From: an uncultured Clostridia bacterium
GTDB taxonomy: Bacteria > Bacillota > Clostridia > Christensenellales > Borkfalkiaceae
Reading direction: 5' to 3'
Assembly: GCA_949286835.1 (NCBI GenBank)
Contig: CASEDP010000012.1
Location: 1-41,984 of the forward strand
Length of the DNA stretch: 41,984 nucleotides
A model generated the notes under the pieces. That model was given only the letters and a program-made list of their open reading frames with translations. It was not told the DNA's origin and did no database searches. How positions within the stretch are numbered: the stretch's first letter is position 1; every line of letters begins with the position of its first letter. Below, piece by piece: positions 36,242-41,984 of the stretch. The position numbers and the translations under genes were made by a program.

Positions 36242-37464
36242 ACGTAATCGAATACGGAAAAGACGAATACTCATTTCCTGCGCTGCTCGTTCTCGGCTGT
36301 TTCGATGCCATACACCTCGGACACAGGGAGCTCATAAAAAAGGCTAAATTACAGGCCAAAATCAACGGGCTCGACCTCGGCGTTATGATGTTCCGCGACG
36401 GCAAGGGCGGCGCGCTCGTCTACTCGTTTGAAGAGCGTTTAAAGCTTCTTGAGGGATTGGGGGTGAAGTTTGTGCTCGCCATCGACTTCAACGAGGAGTT
36501 TATGGCAACCGCGCCCCTCGATTTCCTCGCCACGATAGAGAACAACATCAATGTCAAGGCGTATATGAGCGGCAAGGACTTCCGCTTCGGTGCAAAGGCA
36601 AAGGGCAAGGCGTCCACGCTCAAGAACTATGCGGAGGATGATGAGAACGGCGTATGGTATATGTCCGTAAAGGACGTGCTGTGCGGCGGCGAAAAGGTCA
36701 GCACGACGCTCATAAAGTCCTGCCTCGACTGCGGCGACATAGAAAAGGCTGATAAGCTCCTCGGCTCTGACTTCAACGTCACGGGCGAGGTAGTGCACGG
36801 CGCAGGCAGGGGGAGCGGAAAGGTTGGTTTCCCCACCATAAATCTTGTCTATCCCGCAGACAAGTATCCCGTAAAGTCGGGCGTGTACAAGGTATATTCG
36901 ATAATTGACGGCGTAAAGTATTACGGCATTGCCAACTACGGCAACTGCCCGACGTTCGGCGACGACAGAATAGCGCTGGAGGTCTATTTCGACGGCTTCT
37001 CCGGCGATCTTTACGGCGCGACCGTCACTGTATATTTCCTCTCGTATATCAGGGATATCGTTGCATTTGCAAGCGTGGAGGAGCTCACTGCTCAGCTCAA
37101 CCGCGATATAGAATTTTTAAGGAGCGGAGAGAACGTTTCGGAAATTGCCGCTGGGGAAATACCCGACGCGGCGGCAGAACCCGCACCCGAAGAAACGACT
37201 GCGGTCGAAGAAACTGCACCTGCAGAAACGGTAATAGTTGAAGAACCCGCACCTGCGGAAACGGCAATTGTTGAAGAGGTTGCCGAAGTTAAGGAAGAAC
37301 AGCCCGAAGAGCTGACGGAAGAGGAGCTCTCGGAGGGACAGCCCGAGTGCTGCGCCGCAAGCGTGCCCGAGGAATGTCCTGCCGAAGAGGTTGAGGACGA
37401 CGGCTTTGACGACCCAGCGGAGGAGAGCGCAGCCGAAGGCGAAGAAGGAGATAAACTTGATTAA
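36235..37464 (+). CDS. ribF: Riboflavin kinase/FAD synthetase with long acidic C-terminal tail
   Basis: RibF phosphorylates riboflavin to FMN and adenylates it to FAD. The N-terminal FAD synthetase domain has LVLGCFDAIHLGH and YMSGKDFRFGAKAKGKAS. The riboflavin kinase domain has GRGSGKVGFPTINL and YYGIANYGNCPTF. The enzyme ends near residue 298 (FLRSG), where most RibF proteins stop. A further 111 residues (299-409) contain about 41 Asp/Glu, one Lys, and imperfect repeats such as PAPAET-IVEE. This tail is unusual and probably disordered. The ATG overlaps truB by seven bases. Confidence 0.93.
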   Translation: MLNVIEYGKDEYSFPALLVLGCFDAIHLGHRELIKKAKLQAKINGLDLGVMMFRDGKGGALVYSFEERLKLLEGLGVKFVLAIDFNEEFMATAPLDFLATIENNINVKAYMSGKDFRFGAKAKGKASTLKNYAEDDENGVWYMSVKDVLCGGEKVSTTLIKSCLDCGDIEKADKLLGSDFNVTGEVVHGAGRGSGKVGFPTINLVYPADKYPVKSGVYKVYSIIDGVKYYGIANYGNCPTFGDDRIALEVYFDGFSGDLYGATVTVYFLSYIRDIVAFASVEELTAQLNRDIEFLRSGENVSEIAAGEIPDAAAEPAPEETTAVEETAPAETVIVEEPAPAETAIVEEVAEVKEEQPEELTEEELSEGQPECCAASVPEECPAEEVEDDGFDDPAEESAAEGEEGDKLD

Positions 37465-38308
37465 GTTCGGACCGAGCGGAAACAGCAACAGTTTCTATGA
37501 AATGGGCTACAAGCACACCGCGCAGGCGCCCGAATATCTGAATAAATTCGGGCTTGACTGCTTCGAATATTCGTTCGGCAGGGGCATTACCCTCTCGGAG
37601 GGCAAGGCAGAGGAGATAGGCTCTGCATTTGCCGCGGCGGAGAAGGAGATAAGCGTACACGCGCCCTACTTCATAAACTTTGCCAACCCCGACGACGAGG
37701 CGGCGCAGAAGTCGTATAACTACGTGCTCAACAGCGCAAAGTTTTTAAAGCTTATGGGCGGCAGGCGGCTTGTCTTTCACCCGTCAACGCAGGGCAAACT
37801 CAATAGGGAGGACGCAGTTGCGCTTACTCTCGAAAGGCTCAAGCGCCTTACCGACTATATCTACCTCAACAACCTCGAAGATGTCACATACAGCCCCGAA
37901 ACTATGGGCAAGCTCGCGCAGATAGGCACCGTAGAGGAGATTGTGGAGTTCTGCAAAATTGATAAAATCTATGTTCCCTGCTTCGATTTCGGGCATATAA
38001 ACGCAAGGGAACAGGGCAGTTTAAAGACTGTGGATGACTATAAGAGCCGCCTTGAATATATTATAGCCGAGCTCGGCTATGACAGGGTAAAGGGTTTCCA
38101 CATACATTTTTCCAAGATTATGTACGGCGGCAAGGGCGAAATCAAGCATCTTACATTTGACGATATGGTCTACGGTCCGGAATTTGAACCGCTCGCCGTC
38201 GCCTTAAAGGAGCTTAAGCTGGAGCCATATATAGTCAGCGAATCGGACGGCACCCAGGCAGAGGACGCCGCTAAAATGAAACAAATCTACAATACTGTTG
38301 ACATATAA
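37457..38308 (+). CDS. Endonuclease IV-like TIM-barrel protein
   Basis: A 283-residue protein of the AP endonuclease family 2 (Nfo) fold, which contains trinuclear zinc enzymes cutting at abasic sites. Putative metal ligands are His68 (VHAPYF), His108 (FHPST), Glu148 (SPETMG), Asp177 and His180 (CFDFGH), His215/His217 (HIHF) and Glu262 (SESDG). The usual Nfo motifs ENTAG and DTCH are altered, so it is a divergent relative and DNA repair is inferred, not shown. The TTG start is chosen because AAGGAG lies six bases before it; it overlaps ribF by eight bases. Confidence 0.82.
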   Translation: MIKFGPSGNSNSFYEMGYKHTAQAPEYLNKFGLDCFEYSFGRGITLSEGKAEEIGSAFAAAEKEISVHAPYFINFANPDDEAAQKSYNYVLNSAKFLKLMGGRRLVFHPSTQGKLNREDAVALTLERLKRLTDYIYLNNLEDVTYSPETMGKLAQIGTVEEIVEFCKIDKIYVPCFDFGHINAREQGSLKTVDDYKSRLEYIIAELGYDRVKGFHIHFSKIMYGGKGEIKHLTFDDMVYGPEFEPLAVALKELKLEPYIVSESDGTQAEDAAKMKQIYNTVDI

Positions 38309-38326
38309 TTATTTTTTTGGTAAAAT
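38298..38326 (+). promoter_or_regulatory. Strong promoter touching the pepQ start codon
   Basis: Consensus TTGACA (38298-38303), a 17-nt spacer and TAAAAT (38321-38326) preceded by TGG. The ATG of the next gene begins at 38330, only three bases after the -10, so a transcript from here would start at or just past that ATG. Confidence 0.6.
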
Positions 38327-38329
38327 ATT

Positions 38330-39385
38330 ATGGTAATTGATACTATAAGAAAGATATATGCCGAGGTAGGGGCAGACGCTCTCGTCACAAGGGAGGACGA
38401 CCTTCGCTTCTATCTTACGCGATTTTCAAGCTCGTTCGGCATTGTGGTTGCGGACGGCGACGGTATAGTGTTCTATACCGACAGCAGATATCTCGAGGCG
38501 GCACAGAAGAGCCTCAAAGATGATGGCATAGAGGTAAGGGAATATCCCCGCGGCGCAAAGCTTGGGGAACTCCTCAAGGGATATAAGACGCTGGGAATGT
38601 CTCTCGGCAGAATTTCCGCATCTAATTATCTCTCGCTTAAGGAGAGCGGCTTTGAAATAGTCGACAGTCTTGGCGCGTTTGAAAGCGCTATGGCGGTCAA
38701 GCGCGACGACGAGATAGCCGATATCTCGCTTGCCTGCAAGGCGACTGACAGGGCTTATCTTGAGTTGCTCGGCAAAATAAAAGAGGGAATGACCGAAAAC
38801 GAGGTCGCGGCGCTCCTCGAATATCTTATGAGGAAGAACGGCGCAAGCGGCACAAGCTTTTCTACGATATGCGCGTTCGGCGCAAACGGCAGCGTTCCCC
38901 ATCACGAGACGGGAAATACTAAGTTGAAGTTCGGCGACGCCGTGCTCATAGATTTCGGCTGTAAGGTAAACGGATATTGCTCCGACTGCACGAGGACGTT
39001 CCTCTTCGGCGACGACGGAAATCACGCTGAATTCAAGGATATATACGAAAAGGTGCTCACGGCGCATATGCTCGTCAAGGAGCAGTTCACCTGCGGTATG
39101 ACGGGCAGGCAGGGCGACGCAATTGCCAGGGACTATTTCGCAAAATTCGGTCTCGATAAGTATTTTACCCACTCGCTCGGTCACAGCCTCGGCGTAAACA
39201 TACACGAAACGCCCTCGCTCTCGCCCAACGAGGAGAGGACTTTCAGCGACGGTATGGTCTTTTCGGACGAGCCTGGCATCTACCTTGCGGGCAAGCTCGG
39301 AATTAGGATAGAGGACACCGTAACGCTCAAAGGCGGAAAGGTTGTAAGCCTTACCGACAGCGATAAAAAATTGTTGATTATTTAA
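38330..39385 (+). CDS. pepQ: Xaa-Pro dipeptidase/aminopeptidase (M24B)
   Basis: A metallopeptidase cleaving X-Pro bonds. The 351-residue protein has an N-terminal creatinase-like domain (1-120) and a pita-bread catalytic domain. Metal ligands are Asp208, Asp219, His285 (GHSLGVNIHE), Glu314 (DEPGIY) and Glu328 (GIRIED). Whether it is a dipeptidase or aminopeptidase P is not decided by sequence. There is no ribosome binding site before the ATG and a strong -10 lies three bases upstream, so translation either starts on a readthrough message or is leaderless; no better in-frame start exists nearby. efp follows 37 bases later, a common pairing in Firmicutes. Confidence 0.9.
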   Translation: MVIDTIRKIYAEVGADALVTREDDLRFYLTRFSSSFGIVVADGDGIVFYTDSRYLEAAQKSLKDDGIEVREYPRGAKLGELLKGYKTLGMSLGRISASNYLSLKESGFEIVDSLGAFESAMAVKRDDEIADISLACKATDRAYLELLGKIKEGMTENEVAALLEYLMRKNGASGTSFSTICAFGANGSVPHHETGNTKLKFGDAVLIDFGCKVNGYCSDCTRTFLFGDDGNHAEFKDIYEKVLTAHMLVKEQFTCGMTGRQGDAIARDYFAKFGLDKYFTHSLGHSLGVNIHETPSLSPNEERTFSDGMVFSDEPGIYLAGKLGIRIEDTVTLKGGKVVSLTDSDKKLLII

Positions 39386-39422
39386 CTTTATTCATAAGCA
39401 AATTATTAAGGAGTAAAAATAT

Positions 39423-39998
39423 ATGGCATCTATTTTAGCAGGCGACATCAGAAAGGGCGTAACTTTTGAGTACAACGGCAAGGGCGTTTACACCGTTACC
39501 GAATTCCAGCACGTAAAACCCGGCAAGGGCGCAGCATTCGTAAGGGCAACGCTCAAGAACGTCGTTACGGGACAGGTTCTCTCGGACATCACGTTCAATC
39601 CTACCGCAAAGCTCGAAACGGCTCAGGTTGAAACGAGGAAGATGACTTATTCCTATACCGACGGCGAGTTCTATAACTTTATGGACCCCGATACCTTTGA
39701 AATTATTCCCCTCAACTATGACCAGGTAGAGGATGCTCTTAAATATATCAAGGAGAACGACACCGTAACAATCAAGTTCCTCCACGGCACGGCATTCTCC
39801 GTAGAGCCTGAAAACTTTGTCGAACTCAAGGTCGTCGAGTGCGAGCCCGGCGTAAAGGGCAACACCGCGACAAACGCTCTCAAGAACGCTACCGTAGAGA
39901 CGGGCGCAACCATTCAGGTGCCTATGTTCGTCGAAGAAGGCGAAGTCATCCGCATCGATACCCGCAGCGGCGAGTATATGTCGAGGGTCGGCAAGTAA
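39423..39998 (+). CDS. efp: Elongation factor P
   Basis: EF-P relieves ribosome stalling at proline stretches. The 191-residue protein has three beta-barrel domains, with [16 protein letters not shown] carrying the tip-loop lysine in KPGKG, and ends in the conserved [26 protein letters not shown] tail. It pairs functionally with the X-Pro peptidase only by neighbourhood. AAGGAG lies about nine bases before the ATG. dtd begins 13 bases after the stop. Confidence 0.97.
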   Translation: MASILAGDIRKGVTFEYNGKGVYTVTEFQHVKPGKGAAFVRATLKNVVTGQVLSDITFNPTAKLETAQVETRKMTYSYTDGEFYNFMDPDTFEIIPLNYDQVEDALKYIKENDTVTIKFLHGTAFSVEPENFVELKVVECEPGVKGNTATNALKNATVETGATIQVPMFVEEGEVIRIDTRSGEYMSRVGK

Positions 39999-40010
39999 TT
40001 TTCTCCTGTA

Positions 40011-40448
40011 ATGAAAGCGGTCATTCAACGGGTAAAGAATACTTCGCTCTCGGTTGACGGGCAGCTCATATCCTCTATAGATTTCGGACTTACGGTATTT
40101 CTCGGCGTGGGCGTCGGCGACAGTCAGGTCAATGCCGACAAGATGGCGTACAAGATTGCGCGCCTCAGGATTTTCGAGGACGAAAACGGCAAGATGAACC
40201 GCTCCGTAAAGGATGTCGGCGGAGAAGTGCTTATGGTTTCGCAGTTCACGCTGTACGGGGACTGCGCGCACGGCAATCGCCCGAGTTTTACGGGCGCGGA
40301 GCAACCAGAAAAGGCGAACGAGCTGTACGAATACTGCGTAAAAAAGCTAGGCGAAGAGGGAATAACCGTCAGAAAGGGCGTATTCGGCGCAGATATGAAG
40401 ATAAGCCAGCTCAACGACGGACCCGTAACTATAATAATGGAAAACTGA
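40011..40448 (+). CDS. dtd: D-aminoacyl-tRNA deacylase
   Basis: Dtd removes D-amino acids, and glycine from tRNA-Ala, as a quality control step in translation. At 145 residues it has the normal length. The cross-subunit motifs are SQFTLYGDCAHGNRPSF and the C-terminal NDGPVTI. MKAVIQRVKNTSLSVDG is the standard N-terminus. No clear ribosome binding site precedes the ATG. It follows efp closely and a perfect hairpin lies just after the stop. Confidence 0.96.
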   Translation: MKAVIQRVKNTSLSVDGQLISSIDFGLTVFLGVGVGDSQVNADKMAYKIARLRIFEDENGKMNRSVKDVGGEVLMVSQFTLYGDCAHGNRPSFTGAEQPEKANELYEYCVKKLGEEGITVRKGVFGADMKISQLNDGPVTIIMEN

Positions 40449-40451
40449 AAG

Positions 40452-40474
40452 CAGGGCGACTTAAGTTCGCCCTG
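40452..40474 (+). other. Hairpin between dtd and the metallohydrolase
   Basis: An 8-bp perfect stem CAGGGCGA/TCGCCCTG with loop CTTAAGT lies ten bases before the next ATG. There is no T tract after it, so it may be a weak terminator, an RNA-stability element or a translation-control hairpin. Confidence 0.4.
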
Positions 40475-40483
40475 TAACGCTAT

Positions 40484-41320
40484 ATGAAAATACTCTATTG
40501 CGGCACGGCAGCGGCAGAAGGCGTACCCGCAATGTTCTGCTCCTGCCCCGTGTGTAACAACTTAAGAACAAACTATCCCCGTCTTGCGCGCACCCGCTCG
40601 CAGGTGGTAATCGACGGCGTAATTTCTGTGGACTTCCCGCCCGAGGCGTTCAGCCATTCGCTATCCTACGGCGTCGATCTTTCGGCGCTGAGATATGCGC
40701 TCATAACCCATTCGCATATGGATCACTTCTACGCGCACGACTTCATTTTAAGGGGATATAAGTACGCCACGCTCGCCGCAGACGTACTTGAAATCTACGG
40801 CAATGCGGAGGTTGCGGCGGTCTTTTCGGAGTGCACCGCGAGGGAGATGAAGGGCGAGGTAGCAACCCACGTCAGGGTCAAAGTCGTCAGCGCCTACAGC
40901 GAATTTGCGCTCGGCGAATACCGCATACTCACCATTCCCGCAATGCACGGAACGAAGGAGGAGGCGCTATTATACTATATCGAACGCGGCGGCAAGGGCT
41001 ATCTGCACCTTTATGATACGGGAAACATTTCGGATGAGGCGATTGCCTTTCTCGGCGCGAGGGGCGCACGCGCAGACGTCGTTTCCTTCGACTGCACCTT
41101 TCTCGACGCGCCCGAAGTAAAAGGCACGCGGCATATGTGCATTACGACGGTCAAGGACATAGAGCGCAGGCTGAGCGCGGCAGGCGTGGTAAATTCGGGC
41201 ACAAGGTCGGTAATCACGCACTTTTCTCATAACTCCGACCCTACGCCCGAAAGAATTATGGCAATTGAGAGGGGCTATTCTGTTACGGCGGCTTACGACG
41301 GAATGGAAATTAAAATCTGA
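40484..41320 (+). CDS. PhnP-like MBL-fold metallohydrolase
   Basis: A 278-residue metallo-beta-lactamase fold hydrolase. The zinc motif is HSHMDH (His76, His78, Asp80, His81), with later ligands in AMHGT, DTGN and THFSHN. The N-terminal GTAAAEGVPAMFCSCPVC has three cysteines in the arrangement seen in PhnP and PqqB relatives, which bind a structural zinc. PhnP is a cyclic phosphodiesterase, but the substrate here is unknown. No ribosome binding site is obvious; a hairpin lies just upstream. It is probably co-transcribed with the DUF5662 gene one base downstream. Confidence 0.88.
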   Translation: MKILYCGTAAAEGVPAMFCSCPVCNNLRTNYPRLARTRSQVVIDGVISVDFPPEAFSHSLSYGVDLSALRYALITHSHMDHFYAHDFILRGYKYATLAADVLEIYGNAEVAAVFSECTAREMKGEVATHVRVKVVSAYSEFALGEYRILTIPAMHGTKEEALLYYIERGGKGYLHLYDTGNISDEAIAFLGARGARADVVSFDCTFLDAPEVKGTRHMCITTVKDIERRLSAAGVVNSGTRSVITHFSHNSDPTPERIMAIERGYSVTAAYDGMEIKI

Positions 41321-41321
41321 T

Positions 41322-41882
41322 ATGAAGTTTTTCAGACATTTAAGGACGGTTATGCACCACAGGCGGCTTGTTAGAAAGCACTGTTTCAAGGTGGGGCTCT
41401 ATTGGCAAGGGCTCACGCACGACCTTTCAAAATTTTCCCCGTCGGAATTTCTGCCGGGCGCTAAGTACTATCAGGGCAACAGAAGCCCGCAGGCGAGGGA
41501 GAGGGAGCTCTTCGGCTATTCCCCCGCGTGGCTGCACCACAAGGGCAGGAATAAGCACCATTTCGAGTATTGGAGCGACTCCGACGCGCAGGGCGGGTTC
41601 ATCTCCGTGCCTATGCCGCCGAAGTACTTTGCCGAGATGATCTGCGACCGCGTCGCCGCCAGCAAGACGTACAAGGGCAAGGACTACACCGACTATTCGC
41701 CGCTCGAATACTATCTCGGCAGGCGCGACAAGGCGAGGATGCACCCGCAGACGGCGCAGCTTTTAGAGGAGTACTTAACTTTGCTCGGCGAGCAGGGCGA
41801 AAAGGCGATGTTTACACGCCTTAAGCAGTATGTGAGGGACAGCAAAAAGCGCAGGAACTTTAATGACGGTCAGTCTGAATAG
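41322..41882 (+). CDS. DUF5662 family protein
   Basis: A 186-residue protein resembling DUF5662, a family of unknown function. Conserved-looking blocks are HHRRLVRKHCFKVGLYWQGL, THDLSKFSPSEF, GYSPAWLHHKGRNKHHFEYW and MPPKYFAEMICDRVAASKTY. The many paired His, Asp and Glu residues (HDLSK, HHKGRNKHH, EMICD) suggest a helical metal-dependent hydrolase related to the HD fold, but this is inference. The start is the ATG one base after the metallohydrolase stop; 19 earlier codons are open but lie within that gene. Confidence 0.82.
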   Translation: MKFFRHLRTVMHHRRLVRKHCFKVGLYWQGLTHDLSKFSPSEFLPGAKYYQGNRSPQARERELFGYSPAWLHHKGRNKHHFEYWSDSDAQGGFISVPMPPKYFAEMICDRVAASKTYKGKDYTDYSPLEYYLGRRDKARMHPQTAQLLEEYLTLLGEQGEKAMFTRLKQYVRDSKKRRNFNDGQSE

Positions 41883-41891
41883 TATAAGTCA

Positions 41892-41980
41892 AAACCACCA
41901 GTGCAACTGGTGGTTTGCTCATACCCTAAAAGGGTAAATTACCAGCCAACCCGTAAACGGGCATCGCTTTTAATATAGCG
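41892..41980. repeat. Cluster of four hairpins at the window edge
   Basis: Four perfect small hairpins occur in 89 bases. They are an 11-bp stem AAACCACCAGT/ACTGGTGGTTT (41892-41916, loop GCA), TACCCT/AGGGTA (41922-41936), CCCG/CGGG (41950-41961) and CGCT/AGCG (41965-41980). The first may terminate transcription, better on the - strand, where TTTT follows. The dense array resembles the ends of IS200/IS605-like elements or a REP-type sequence, but the window stops before any transposase can be seen. Confidence 0.5.
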
Positions 41981-41984
41981 TCAT

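Noticed and set aside
41892..41984. CRISPR repeats
   Set aside because: The hairpins differ from one another in sequence and spacing, so there is no repeated unit with spacers.

Overview
The window looks like chromosome of an anaerobic Bacillota bacterium of the Clostridia type. The evidence is gene order (ispG, a polC-like gene, rimP, nusA, rnpM, an L7Ae-like gene, infB, rbfA, nrnA, truB, ribF), the single-chain clade II PurL, a Bacillus-type ThyA, an FprA flavodiiron protein, and SigA-like promoters (17-nt spacer, often TGn before the -10). Placement below Clostridia is a guess; an uncultured gut lineage would fit. No rRNA, tRNA, CRISPR array, prophage or complete insertion sequence was seen, and almost every gene is on the + strand.

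Layout. 1-3884: a terminator from an unseen upstream gene, an unknown two-helix membrane protein overlapping a cardiolipin synthase, then a convergent SLC13/ArsB-type permease sharing a bidirectional terminator. 3884-6780: a secreted SPOR-like protein, a short-chain dehydrogenase and the thyA-folA pair. 6812-9254: an amidohydrolase gene whose metal-binding N-terminus is out of frame with its body, then gdhA. 9297-13360: proB-proA, then a flavodiiron protein with mscL. 13467-24990: a small divergent DUF1294 membrane gene and the purine cluster purE, purC, purF, purM, purN, purH, purD, purL. It carries nearly the whole route to IMP; purK and purB are not here. 25095-26519: a pyridoxal kinase-like gene and nrdR with a NrdR-box-like site inside its own promoter. 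26529-37464: isoprenoid synthesis (ispG) running into the translation/transcription-factor block. 37457-41882: an endonuclease IV-like protein, a Xaa-Pro peptidase, efp, dtd, a PhnP-like metallohydrolase and a DUF5662 protein. 41892-41984: a dense run of four hairpins continuing to the window edge, possibly the end of a mobile or repetitive element.

The most unusual item is the gene at 27580-29115. It sits where Clostridia carry polC, between ispG and rimP, but encodes only a PolC-like N-terminal domain, an OB fold and the DEDDh 3'-5' exonuclease. The PHP domain and the whole polymerase are absent, while every catalytic exonuclease residue is kept. It looks like a trimmed, retained PolC relative that may act as a separate proofreading or repair exonuclease. 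Other points of note are the frameshifted amidohydrolase, the autoregulatory NrdR box, the structured rimP leader, the 111-residue acidic tail on RibF, a promoter whose -10 ends three bases before the pepQ start codon, and a strong terminator between purE and purC.
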